From Rhodospirillales bacterium (GTDB taxonomy: Bacteria > Pseudomonadota > Alphaproteobacteria > Rhodospirillales > JANQFP01): 58,436 nt of DNA. The notes below the pieces were generated by a model. That model saw nothing but the letters and a program-made list of their open reading frames with translations. It ran no database searches and had not been told where the DNA came from. Location: NCBI GenBank assembly GCA_028277795.1, contig JANQFP010000054.1, positions 1 through 58,436 on the forward strand. Direction: 5' to 3'. Shown piece after piece: positions 18,086 through 28,379 of the stretch; positions within the stretch are counted from its first letter, which is position 1, and each line of letters starts with the position of its first letter. A program made the position numbers and the translations under genes.

Positions 18086-19522
18086 ATGCCCCGCGAACGC
18101 AGCCAATACGTCTGCCAGTCCTGCGGGGCCGTGTCGCCCAAGTGGAGCGGCCGCTGCGACGCCTGCGGCGAATGGAATACCCTGGTCGAGGAGGCGCCCC
18201 GGGAATCCGTGCCGCGCGGGCTCAGCGGCAAGGGAGGACGCAAGATCCAGTTCGTCGGCCTGGAGGGCGCGCCGCAGCCGGCGCCGCGGCGCATCACCGG
18301 CATCGCCGAGTTCGACCGGGTGTGCGGCGGCGGCCTGGTGCCCGGGTCGGCCCTGCTCATCGGCGGCGAGCCGGGCATCGGCAAGTCCACCCTGCTGCTG
18401 CAGGTGGCGGCGGCGCTCGCCGGCAGCGCGCGCTCGGCCTACGTGTCGGGCGAGGAGGCCGTGGACCAGCTGCGCCTGCGCGCCGAGCGCCTGGGCGTGG
18501 CCGACGCCCCCGTCGGTCTGGCGGCGGCCACCTCGGTGCGGGACATCGCCGCGTCCTTGGACGCCGCCGCCGGCCCCGAGGTCGTGGTCGTCGATTCGAT
18601 CCAGACCATGTTCGTCGATTCCCTGGAATCGGCGCCCGGGACCGTGGCCCAGGTGCGCGCCTCGGCCCAGGAGCTGATCCGCCTGGCCAAGCGCCGCGGC
18701 TTCTCGGTGCTGATGGTGGGGCACGTCACCAAGGACGGCCAGATCGCCGGGCCGCGGGTGCTCGAGCACATGGTGGACACGGTGCTCTACTTCGAGGGCG
18801 ACCGCAGCCACCAGTTCCGCATTCTGCGCGCCGTGAAGAACCGCTATGGCGCCACCGACGAGATCGGCGTGTTCGAGATGTCCGACGCCGGGCTGGTCGA
18901 GATCGCCAACCCGTCGGCGTTGTTCCTGGCCGAGCGCGCCGAGGCGGTGGCGGGCACCACCGTGTTCGCCGGCATGGAGGGCAGTCGGCCGATGCTGGTG
19001 GAGATCCAGGCCCTGGTGGCGCCGTCGGCGTTGGGCACCCCGCGCCGGGCCGTGGTGGGCTGGGATTCGGGCCGTCTGGCCATGGTGCTGGCGGTGCTGG
19101 AGGCCCGCTGCGGTCTGACGCTCGCCGGCGCCGACGTCTACCTCAACGTGGCCGGCGGGTTGCGCATCGCCGAGCCGGCCGCCGACCTGGCGGTGGCCGC
19201 GGCGCTGGTGTCGTCGGCGACCCAGGTTCCGGTGCCGGCCGATTCGGTGGTTTTCGGCGAAATCGGCCTGTCCGGCGAGGTGCGCCCGGTGGCTCAGGCC
19301 GATGCGCGTCTCAAGGAGGCGGCCAAGCTCGGGTTCACACGGGCGCTGACGCCGCCGTCCCGGCGCCGCGGCGGTAGCGGGGAGGGGACGGGGGTTCGCG
19401 CCGTCCGCCATGTCCAGGAATTGGTCGACCTCTTCGGCGGCAAGGGGCGGGAATCATGGCCAAACGGGGCGGGAGCGGATAGGATGGGCCGGCCGTTGAA
19501 ACGGCGGGCGCGCCATGGGTGA
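18086..19522 (+). CDS. radA: DNA repair protein RadA
   Basis: A 478-residue RecA-like branch-migration helicase used in recombinational repair. The N-terminal zinc finger is CQSCGA...CDACGE (about 10-30). Walker A is GGEPGIGKST (about 93-102), Walker B is VVVVDSIQT, and the RadA-specific KNRYG (about 252-256) is present. The C-terminal Lon-like domain includes the VAGGLRIAEPAADLA region. ATG 18086 is used, with GGAG just upstream. The 3' end overlaps cvpA by 8 bases. Confidence 0.96.
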   Translation: MPRERSQYVCQSCGAVSPKWSGRCDACGEWNTLVEEAPRESVPRGLSGKGGRKIQFVGLEGAPQPAPRRITGIAEFDRVCGGGLVPGSALLIGGEPGIGKSTLLLQVAAALAGSARSAYVSGEEAVDQLRLRAERLGVADAPVGLAAATSVRDIAASLDAAAGPEVVVVDSIQTMFVDSLESAPGTVAQVRASAQELIRLAKRRGFSVLMVGHVTKDGQIAGPRVLEHMVDTVLYFEGDRSHQFRILRAVKNRYGATDEIGVFEMSDAGLVEIANPSALFLAERAEAVAGTTVFAGMEGSRPMLVEIQALVAPSALGTPRRAVVGWDSGRLAMVLAVLEARCGLTLAGADVYLNVAGGLRIAEPAADLAVAAALVSSATQVPVPADSVVFGEIGLSGEVRPVAQADARLKEAAKLGFTRALTPPSRRRGGSGEGTGVRAVRHVQELVDLFGGKGRESWPNGAGADRMGRPLKRRARHG

Positions 19523-20213
19523 TCTCCCCCTGAACATCGCGGACATCGGCATCGGCCTGGTGCTGTTCTTCTCGGCCCTGCTGGCCTACATGCGCGGGTT
19601 CGTGCATGAGACCTTCTCGGTGATCGCGTGGATCGGCGCCATTTTCGCCACCCTGTACGGGTTCCCCTACCTGCGCCCCTACGCCCACTCGCTCATCCCC
19701 CACGAGGTGGCGGCCGACGTCACCGCCGCCGTGTTCATTTTCGTGTTCAGCTTGGGCATCCTGGCGGTCATCAGCCGCGCCATCTCGGTGCGCATTCAGG
19801 ACAGCGCGCTGAACGCCCTCGATCGATCGCTGGGCTTCCTGTTCGGACTGGCGCGCGGAGCGGTCATCGTCTGCCTCGCCTACATCGGGGTCGAGTGGAT
19901 GATGCCGCCCGCCGAGCAGCCCCACTGGATCCGCCAGGCGCGCAGCATTCATCTGGTCGAGGCCGGGGCCGATTTCCTGCGGTCCCTGGTGCCGGGGGAC
20001 GCGGCGGCCGCTGGCGCCGGGGCCATCGGCGCCTCCGATGAAACGGCGCGCAAGCTGATGGACGGCCAGCGCGTGCTGGAGCAGATGCTGACGCCGCAGC
20101 CCAAGGGCACGCCGCCCGGTGTGCCGTCGGCGACTCCGCCCGGCTACGGCGCCTACGAGCGCCAGCAGATGGAACGCCTGATCGATGGCGCGCGGCAGCG
20201 CTACGGGCAATGA
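19515..20213 (+). CDS. cvpA: CvpA family membrane protein
   Basis: A 232-residue inner-membrane protein of the CvpA (colicin V production) family. Four hydrophobic segments occupy the first about 130 residues, including ADIGIGLVLFFSALLAYMRG and AVFIFVFSLGILAVIS. The conserved LDRSLGFLFGLARGAVIV block (about 103-120) is present. A long polar, proline-rich cytoplasmic tail follows. CvpA commonly precedes purF, as here (166 bases apart), and has been linked to envelope stress tolerance. The start overlaps radA. Confidence 0.9.
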   Translation: MGDLPLNIADIGIGLVLFFSALLAYMRGFVHETFSVIAWIGAIFATLYGFPYLRPYAHSLIPHEVAADVTAAVFIFVFSLGILAVISRAISVRIQDSALNALDRSLGFLFGLARGAVIVCLAYIGVEWMMPPAEQPHWIRQARSIHLVEAGADFLRSLVPGDAAAAGAGAIGASDETARKLMDGQRVLEQMLTPQPKGTPPGVPSATPPGYGAYERQQMERLIDGARQRYGQ

Positions 20214-20379
20214 CCGGCGCGATGCATCGCCGGTGTCATGGACGGAGGCGGGATGGGCCGTCGGTTGCCGTCGCCCTTGATGGTGGCGTCGGCGGGGCCA
20301 TATGGAAACCCGAGGGTTCCCGCTCATCCGCGGCATCGCGCGGTACCTTTCCGGTGGCGGCCAGTAAGGGGCTCGGGGG

Positions 20380-21861
<1,482 letters not shown>

Positions 21862-21863
21862 GA

Positions 21864-22586
21864 GTGGCGGAACCGGCAGCCAGCGGCCGCCTCGACGGGC
21901 GCGTCGCCCTGGTCACGGGCGCGTCCCGCGGCATCGGCCGGGCGGTGGCCCTGCGCTTCGCCCGCGAGGGCGCCCACCTGATCCTGGCGGCACGCACCCA
22001 GGGCGGGCTCGAGGAGTTGGACGACGAGATCCGGGCCCTCGGCGGCAGCGCCACTCTGGTCCCCGGCGACCTCACCGAGTACGAAATGATCGACCAGGCC
22101 GGCGCGGCGGTGTTCGAGCGTTACGGCCGCCTCGATGTGCTGGTCGGCAACGCCGGGGTCCTGGGCGTGCTCAGCCCCATGGGCCACATCGACCCGGCCG
22201 TGTGGGAGCAGGTGCTGGCCATCAACCTCACCGTCAACTGGCGGCTGATCCGCAGCTTCGACCCCCTGCTCAGGGCCTCCGACGCCGGGCGTGCCATCTT
22301 CGTCACCTCGACCGTGGGCCACAGCCCGCGGGCCTACTGGGGAGCCTACGCCGTCAGCAAGGCGGCCCTGGAATCCATGGTGCGCATCTACGCCGCCGAG
22401 GTGGCCAAGACCGACGTGCGGGCCAACCTGATCAACCCCGGTCCGACCCGCACGACCATGCGCGCCGAGGCCTACCCGGGCGAGGACCCAGGCAAGGTGA
22501 AGGCGCCCGACGACGTGGCCGACCTGTTCGTCGACCTGGCGGAACCGTCCTACCAGGGCAACGGCGACCTCGTCGAGGCGCGGTAG
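21864..22586 (+). CDS. Short-chain dehydrogenase/reductase (SDR)
   Basis: A 240-residue classical SDR. TGASRGIG (about 18-25) is the nucleotide-binding glycine motif. NAG (about 95-97), Ser in TSTVG and YAVSK (about 169-173) supply the active site, and INPGPTRT follows. The GTG start at 21864 lies 3 bases after the purF stop, so it is cotranscribed. purF-SDR linkage is recurrent in this group of bacteria, but the substrate of this SDR is unknown. Confidence 0.9.
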   Translation: MAEPAASGRLDGRVALVTGASRGIGRAVALRFAREGAHLILAARTQGGLEELDDEIRALGGSATLVPGDLTEYEMIDQAGAAVFERYGRLDVLVGNAGVLGVLSPMGHIDPAVWEQVLAINLTVNWRLIRSFDPLLRASDAGRAIFVTSTVGHSPRAYWGAYAVSKAALESMVRIYAAEVAKTDVRANLINPGPTRTTMRAEAYPGEDPGKVKAPDDVADLFVDLAEPSYQGNGDLVEAR

Positions 22587-22604
22587 GGGAACGGAGCGGC
22601 GACC

Positions 22605-24323
22605 TTGGCCGCGAGCAAGCCGTCATCGAGCAGGCAGCAGCGGCGCCTGGAGGCGAAGCGGCGCAAGCTGACGGACCGGGCGCTGGCAACCGCCCGTCGA
22701 CGCTTCTTGGACGGACGCATAGACGAAGCCGTGGCGATCTGCTTTGAGATTGACGAGGATCCGCCGCGCAACCCCGACGTTCTCCTCCTCCTCGGCGACA
22801 TCGCGCACACGGGCCGGAACTTCAAGATGGCGGTAGAACTCCTGCGGGCCTCGGTGGCGATTCGTCCCGACCACTTCCGAACCAACGTCGCTCTCGGGCA
22901 AGCGCTGCTCAGTGTCGGCGACATGCAGGCCGCGGAGCACTGCTTCGCCGGATTGTGCATCCGTTACCCCGATGAGCCCGAGCCCCATGTTGGACTCGCC
23001 CGGGTGTTCAGAGATCAGGCGCGCCACCACGAAGCGGCCGCGGCATATGCCGACGGCCTGGCCCGCCAACCCGACAACATGGATGCCCACAGCGGCCTCC
23101 TTATGAGTCTCCAATATGATGAGTCGGCCGGACCCCAACAGCGACTGGATGCGGCGCGAGAGTTCGGCCATCGCTTCGGTGCGGCCGCCGGCGGCCCAGG
23201 TCACCACTTCAGCAATGCGCGCGATCCCGGTAGGCGGCTACGTGTCGGCTACATATCGCCGACCCTCCAGACCCACCCCGTGGGGATATTTCTCTCGGCG
23301 GTCTGGGCGGCCCATGACCGGGAGGCGTTCGAGATCGTGGCCTACTCGGGGGTGCTGGTCGAAGACAACATTACCCGGCTTCTGAAATCGTTTACCAAAG
23401 GCTGGCGATCCACCGTGAACCTGAGCGACGAGGCACTCATCGATGCGATTCGCGCGGACGGCATCGACATCCTGGTGGATCTCGACGGCCACAGCGGCGG
23501 ACAGCGTCTCGCCGTATTCGCGGCGCAGGCCGCACCCGTGCAGGTCAGTTGGCTCGGTTACCCGGACACGATCGGACTGCCGGCGGTGAACTACGTGATC
23601 ACCGATCCAGTCACGGTCCCGCCGGGCGCGGACCAATGGTTCACCGAGGACGTGATCCGCCTGCCCCATCAACGGTTCTGTTTCACCCCGTTGCACAATG
23701 CGCCTGACGTGGCCGAGCCGCCGTCGGCGCGACTCGGGCATCCCACCTTCGGCAGCTTCAACAATCCGACTAAGATGAGCGACGCCGTGATCGGGCTGTG
23801 GTGTCGCGTATTGCAGGCAGTGCCCGACAGCCGGCTCATCCTCAAATGGAAGACGCTGGCCAAGGTAGAGGAGCAGCGGCGAATCAGCCGCCGATTCGCT
23901 GAACGGGGGATCGATCCCGGTCGCCTCGATCTGCGCCGGGATGTGGCCTTCGGCAAGCATCTGGCCGAGTACGCGGACATGGACGTGGCCCTGGACCCGT
24001 TCCCGTTCAGTGGCGGCATGACCAGTTGCGAGGCCCTGTGGCAAGGGGTGCCCGTGGTGACCCTGCCGCGGCGACGGCCGGCGTCCCGGCAGACCCTGGC
24101 GTTCCTGACGGCGCTGGACCTCACGGAGCTGGCGGCGAAGAACGAGGACGAGTACGTCCGCATCGCCGCCGACCTGGCCCGCGATACGCAGCGTCTCAGA
24201 AGGTTGCGGGCGGAACAGCGGGCCCGCATGGCAGGTTCGGCCCTCTGTGACGGCGCAGGGTTTACCCGCAACCTGGAGGCCGCTTACCGCGCCACGTGGC
24301 AGCGCTGGTGCGAGGAGGGGTGA
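22605..24323 (+). CDS. TPR protein with Glyco_transf_41 (O-GlcNAc transferase / SPINDLY-like) domain
   Basis: A 572-residue protein. A basic N-terminus (SSSRQQRRLEAKRRKL) leads into three to four TPR units (about 20-170, such as GDMQAAEHCFAGLCIRYPDE). The OGT-like GT41 catalytic region follows: RLRVGYISPTLQTHPVG (about 212), DILVDLDGHSGGQRLAVF (about 290), APVQVSWLGYPDTIGLP (about 307), FGSFNNPTKMS, and DPFPFSGGMTSCEALWQGVP (about 466). Such enzymes put sugars on proteins or glycolipids. Start TTG 22605 with GGAG 9 bases upstream. The target is not evident. Confidence 0.88.
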   Translation: MAASKPSSSRQQRRLEAKRRKLTDRALATARRRFLDGRIDEAVAICFEIDEDPPRNPDVLLLLGDIAHTGRNFKMAVELLRASVAIRPDHFRTNVALGQALLSVGDMQAAEHCFAGLCIRYPDEPEPHVGLARVFRDQARHHEAAAAYADGLARQPDNMDAHSGLLMSLQYDESAGPQQRLDAAREFGHRFGAAAGGPGHHFSNARDPGRRLRVGYISPTLQTHPVGIFLSAVWAAHDREAFEIVAYSGVLVEDNITRLLKSFTKGWRSTVNLSDEALIDAIRADGIDILVDLDGHSGGQRLAVFAAQAAPVQVSWLGYPDTIGLPAVNYVITDPVTVPPGADQWFTEDVIRLPHQRFCFTPLHNAPDVAEPPSARLGHPTFGSFNNPTKMSDAVIGLWCRVLQAVPDSRLILKWKTLAKVEEQRRISRRFAERGIDPGRLDLRRDVAFGKHLAEYADMDVALDPFPFSGGMTSCEALWQGVPVVTLPRRRPASRQTLAFLTALDLTELAAKNEDEYVRIAADLARDTQRLRRLRAEQRARMAGSALCDGAGFTRNLEAAYRATWQRWCEEG

Positions 24324-24353
24324 CGCCCGGCGGCGGCCGTCGCCGCAAGACAC

Positions 24354-25865
24354 TCACTTGGCCGGCGTGAGGCCGGCGGCGGCCATCTTGTTCTTGAGGA
24401 CCGCCAGCGCCCGGGACTTGTCCTGGCCGTCGTCGATGCCGGCCACGTAGGCGGACAGGAAGTCGGGCTGGTTCATGTAGTGGCGGATCAGCTTGCGCAC
24501 GGTGTCGGTGTTTTGGCCGGCGGTGAAGGCCCCGTCCAGCAGCAGGTCGAGGAGATACAGCCCTTTCTTGGCGCTGTCCGGCAGGGACTTCTCGATGCGG
24601 GCGAACACCTGCTCGCGGCGGATGACGTCGTGCTGGATGTCGGCGAACATCCGGCGGTAGCCGCTTTTCCGATCGTCGGGCAGGGGTGCGGCGCCGAGGG
24701 CCCTGTCGAGGGCGCCCAGGGCGCGCACCCGGTCCATGGGATTGCCCGTGCTCTCCGCCAGGCGGGTGCGGAGGTCGGGATTCTCGAACGCGCGGTCGAG
24801 CTCCTCGGAGATCAGCGCCGCCTGGGCTGAGCCGATCACCACGGCGCGGAGGTCGAGCAGGATCTGCAGGCGCTCCACCAGGGGCCGGCCGCGCAGGATG
24901 TCGACCAGGCTTTCCGGGCTGATCAGGCGGGAGAAGCGTTTCTCGAACAACGTCTCGACCCGCTCGCCGCCGAGGATGCCGGAGTCGGTCTCGAGCCGCC
25001 GCAGGAGGGCGCACACGGCGGTCAGCTCCCGGTGCGTGGTCTTCTGCGGGTCCAGCAGATCGGCGGCGCTGGCGGGGATCAGGCGCTCCGGCTCGGCGAG
25101 GCCGCGCATGAACGACCGCATCAGGCTGTGCCGGATCTTGTCGCTCAACACCGACGGGCCCAGGCGCACCATGCGCGCCATCACCGGCGTCATTTCGTCC
25201 TCGGCTACCGGGTGCTGGGTGAGCAGGTCGACGATGTGGTGCAGTCGGACGTCGAGGGTCTTGGGCCGGCCGACCACGTCGTCGACGGCTTCGGCGCTTT
25301 CCAGTTGCTCGGCCAGGACGTCCTCGGCGTAGGGCCGATGCGGCTGGTCCACCGTATCCTCGATCAGGCCGAGGACCCGATCCACCTTTTCGGACCACGA
25401 CCGGCAATCGCGCAGGTGCTCGGTGAGGCCCAGGTTGACCGCCAGGTCGCCGTCGGGCCCGGCGCTGTCGCCGACGACGGAGGACACCGCCTCGACGAAC
25501 CCGACGGTGCCGACGGGCGCCGGCACCACGGCCTTCTTACGGGCCATGGTGTGGCGCCGCAGGTCGGTGAACAGCGCATACAGCTCCTTGATGCGCGCGG
25601 CACTGGTGATGGCGCCGCCCGACGCCTCGGCCTGGTGGGCCGCCGCCCGCTCCACGGCGCCTCGCAGGGCGGGGCCCAGGCTGTCCAGCTTGTTCTGGTG
25701 TTCCGGCGAATGCAGCAGCTCGGTGGGGGTCAGGCAATACTGGTCGAGGAAGGTGCGGCAGAAGCGGCCGATGAGGTCGCGCGCCGCGGGCGTGAAGAAG
25801 TCCTCCACACACGTGCAATATCCGGGTGCCGCCGCCTCCGCGGCGTCGGTTTCGGCGCCCGTCAT
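24354..25865 (-). CDS. Uncharacterised helical protein
   Basis: A 503-residue protein with no signal peptide and no membrane segment. It is predominantly alpha-helical, rich in Leu/Arg/Asp/Glu, with two cysteines near the N-terminus (YCTCVEDFF). No catalytic motif is recognised. Scattered helix-turn-helix-like repeats suggest an all-helical scaffold. Its start overlaps the stop of the antiporter gene (ATGA), so it is made from the same message. The coupling suggests a role around ion homeostasis, but this is inference. Confidence 0.7.
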   Translation of the reverse strand: MTGAETDAAEAAAPGYCTCVEDFFTPAARDLIGRFCRTFLDQYCLTPTELLHSPEHQNKLDSLGPALRGAVERAAAHQAEASGGAITSAARIKELYALFTDLRRHTMARKKAVVPAPVGTVGFVEAVSSVVGDSAGPDGDLAVNLGLTEHLRDCRSWSEKVDRVLGLIEDTVDQPHRPYAEDVLAEQLESAEAVDDVVGRPKTLDVRLHHIVDLLTQHPVAEDEMTPVMARMVRLGPSVLSDKIRHSLMRSFMRGLAEPERLIPASAADLLDPQKTTHRELTAVCALLRRLETDSGILGGERVETLFEKRFSRLISPESLVDILRGRPLVERLQILLDLRAVVIGSAQAALISEELDRAFENPDLRTRLAESTGNPMDRVRALGALDRALGAAPLPDDRKSGYRRMFADIQHDVIRREQVFARIEKSLPDSAKKGLYLLDLLLDGAFTAGQNTDTVRKLIRHYMNQPDFLSAYVAGIDDGQDKSRALAVLKNKMAAAGLTPAK

Positions 25866-27184
25866 CGTCCACCCTTCACCGGCCGGCCGGTGCCACGCGT
25901 CCTGTCGCCGCCTTGCGAATCATTATGGTATGCACCAGGCGTTTTGGCGAGCCTTGCCGTGACCTCCGGCGGTCCGGTGCTTTCCATGCGGGTCCCGTAG
26001 CGGCCGTAGAACACCTTCAGGGCCACCGGCACGAGCAGGGTGGTGAAGGCGATGACGATGATCATGGCGGCGTAGGTCTGGTTGTCGAACACGCCGGCCA
26101 CCCGGCCCAGCTCGGCGAAGATCAACCCCACCTCGCCGCGCGGCACCATGGCCAGGCCGATGGCCCAGCGGGTCGCCCACGGCTCGGGGATCAGGAACCC
26201 GGCCACCAGCTTGCCGACCACGGCGGCGGCGAGCAGGCCCAGCGACAGGATCCAGATGGTGGCCGACGACCAGTCCACCTCGCGCAGGTTCAGCGACAGC
26301 CCGACCATGACGAAGAAGATGGGCGTGAACAGTTGCACGATGGGACGCATCTGGTCCTCGGTGCGGCGGGCGAAGCCGGGCGCCTTGCGGATGGCGACGC
26401 CGAAAGGCAGGAAGAACCGCCGCGACAGCGCCAGGCCGGCGGCGAACCCGCCCAGCAGCTCGGGCGCCCCCACCAGGTGCGACAGCCAGGCGAAGAGCAG
26501 CACCAGGGCGACCACCATGGTGGGGATCATCCCCGGGATGTGCGGGGCCGAGTCGAACTTGTAGATGAGCAGGGACATGATCTTGGCGGCCGGCGTCGCC
26601 AGCATGAAGAAGATGAGGATGAACGCCATCACCTTGCCGGCGTTGATCAGGCTGACGCCGCCGCCGACCGAGAACTCGTAGAGCAGCGCCAGCAGCACGA
26701 CGCCGAAGATGTCGTCGATCACCGCGGCGCCGAGGACGATCCGTCCTTCCTTGGCGTTCTGGCGCCCCAGGTCGGAGAGCACGCGGACGGTGATGCCGAT
26801 GGACGTGGCGGTGAGCGTGCCACCGATGAAGAGCGAAGTGAGGATCGGCATGCCGAAGATGCCGCGGGTCACGCCGTAGCCCAGGACGAACGGCAGGACG
26901 AACCCTGACACGGCGACCACCGTCGACTTGGCGCCGGCGCGAACGAGCTGACGCACGTCGGTCTCCAGGCCGACCCGGAACAGCAGCAGGATGATGCCGA
27001 TCTCGGCCAGCATGCGCAGGACCTCGGACGGCTCGATCCAGCCCAGCACGCTCGGGCCGAGGACGATGCCGGCGGTCAGCTCGCCGATTACGGGCGGCGT
27101 CTGCAGGCGCGCCGCCGCCTCGGCGAACACCCGCGCCGCCACCAGGATGACCATCAGTTGGAGAAAGAAGGTGTGCGCTTCCAT
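25862..27184 (-). CDS. CPA2-family cation:proton antiporter
   Basis: A 440-residue polytopic membrane protein with about 12 hydrophobic segments and the Na+/H+ exchanger domain. PPVIGELTAGIVLGPSVLGW (about 30-49), the adjacent-aspartate-type motif AAVIDDIFGVVLLA (about 150) and MVPRGEVGLIFAELG (about 358) are characteristic. There is no TrkA-N domain at the C-terminus. It would exchange K+ or Na+ for H+ across the inner membrane. ATG 27184 is used rather than an upstream in-frame start that adds Arg-rich residues. Confidence 0.9.
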   Translation of the reverse strand: MEAHTFFLQLMVILVAARVFAEAAARLQTPPVIGELTAGIVLGPSVLGWIEPSEVLRMLAEIGIILLLFRVGLETDVRQLVRAGAKSTVVAVSGFVLPFVLGYGVTRGIFGMPILTSLFIGGTLTATSIGITVRVLSDLGRQNAKEGRIVLGAAVIDDIFGVVLLALLYEFSVGGGVSLINAGKVMAFILIFFMLATPAAKIMSLLIYKFDSAPHIPGMIPTMVVALVLLFAWLSHLVGAPELLGGFAAGLALSRRFFLPFGVAIRKAPGFARRTEDQMRPIVQLFTPIFFVMVGLSLNLREVDWSSATIWILSLGLLAAAVVGKLVAGFLIPEPWATRWAIGLAMVPRGEVGLIFAELGRVAGVFDNQTYAAMIIVIAFTTLLVPVALKVFYGRYGTRMESTGPPEVTARLAKTPGAYHNDSQGGDRTRGTGRPVKGGR

Positions 27185-27306
27185 GGCCCGGTCCACGCGG
27201 CGCCCCCGTCCGCGCACGCCCTTTTAGGCGCTCGCGCGGCGGAAAGGAAGGCCCCGGAGCCTGGAGGACCATCCGGCCATGAAGGCCGATCCCCCCTTTT
27301 CTGCCG

Positions 27307-28065
27307 TCAGTCGGCGACCATGAGTTCGGCGGGAAGGGAGGCCAGGGCTTCTGCCATCCGCCCGTCCGGCAGGCGGTCGGTGACCAGATAGGCGGCCTGG
27401 TCCAGGTTGGGCACGCGCACCGGGGCCCGCCGGGCGAACTTGGTGTGGTCGGCCAGCACCACCGGCGCGCGGGCCAGCTCCAGCATGCGCCCGCGCAGGG
27501 CCGCGGCCTCGCGGGTGAAGTCCATCAGCCAGGGATGGGACGACAGGGCGCCGGCGCCGACGAAGGCGAAATCGGCGAAATAGCGCTCCAGCATGTCGGT
27601 GGTATCGCGGCCCATGGTGGCGCCCTCGGCGCCCTGCAACTGGCCGCCGAGGATCAGCACCCGGTTGTCGGGCCGCCGCACCAGCAGCGCCGCCACCCGC
27701 AGGTCGTTGGTGTACACGGTCAGGCCCCGCCGCGCCGCCAGGGCCTCGGCGAAGCACTGGATGGTGGTGCCGGAATCGATGATCACCGAGGCGCCGTCCG
27801 GGACCAGCGCCGCTGCCCGCCGGCCGATGGCGCGCTTGCCGGCCAGGTTGACGCCCATGCGCTCGGCGAACACCGGTTCGTGGGATTCCAGCGACAGGGC
27901 GCCGCCATGGGTGCGGCGCAGCCGGTTCTCGGCGGCCAGGCGCCCGATGTCGCGGCGGATGGTCTCGCGCGACACGTCCAGGCGGCGGTGCAGCTCGCTC
28001 ACCGACACCGAGCCCTTCTCCGCCAGCAGATCCAGGATCATTCCCCGCCGGCGCTCGGCCAGCAT
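27307..28065 (-). CDS. DeoR/GlpR-family transcriptional regulator
   Basis: A 252-residue repressor. The N-terminal winged helix-turn-helix (about 3-57) has LAEKGSVSVSELHRRLDVSR followed by ETIRRDIGRLA, typical of DeoR. The DeoRC sugar-phosphate-sensing domain follows, with DSGTTIQCFAEAL, NDLRVAALL, GGQL and ADHTKF. ATG 28065 gives the usual family length; a GTG at 28155 would add 30 residues and overlap the candidate Pho box. It is divergent from the phosphonate transporter and probably regulates it. Confidence 0.9.
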   Translation of the reverse strand: MLAERRRGMILDLLAEKGSVSVSELHRRLDVSRETIRRDIGRLAAENRLRRTHGGALSLESHEPVFAERMGVNLAGKRAIGRRAAALVPDGASVIIDSGTTIQCFAEALAARRGLTVYTNDLRVAALLVRRPDNRVLILGGQLQGAEGATMGRDTTDMLERYFADFAFVGAGALSSHPWLMDFTREAAALRGRMLELARAPVVLADHTKFARRAPVRVPNLDQAAYLVTDRLPDGRMAEALASLPAELMVAD

Positions 28066-28148
28066 GGCACGCCTCCCCGAGATGGCGCGGCGACTCTGCC
28101 CAAGGCGCGGGGAAGCGTCAACCGGCCCATCGGTCGGCGCGTCCTCCG

Positions 28149-28195
28149 GGGTCACAAAAACTTCACGGAAGCGCCCCCGGGGCGGCTCCTATAAT
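28149..28195 (+). promoter_or_regulatory. Candidate Pho box and -10 upstream of the phosphonate transporter
   Basis: Two heptamers GGGTCAC (28149-28155) and ACTTCAC (28160-28166) are separated by AAAA, matching the PhoB layout CTGTCAT-N4-CTGTCAT at the TCAC core. A perfect TATAAT follows at 28190-28195. The gap from the box to the -10 is 23 bases, about one helical turn more than usual, so the call is tentative. It fits phosphate-starvation control of phosphonate uptake. Confidence 0.45.
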
Positions 28196-28379
28196 GCCGC
28201 GCCCGGCGGCCCGGAAATCCCGCGCAAACCTTGCCTTTGCGAGCGTCCAAGCGGGCGACGGAGCGGGGTGCCCGATGGGTGTCTCGCGGTCCGGTTGATC
28301 CGCGCCGGCGCGTGGTGTATGGCCTGACCGGGAGCGAAGACGGATGGGCTGTGAGTTCAAGGCAGGGAGTAAAGCCATC

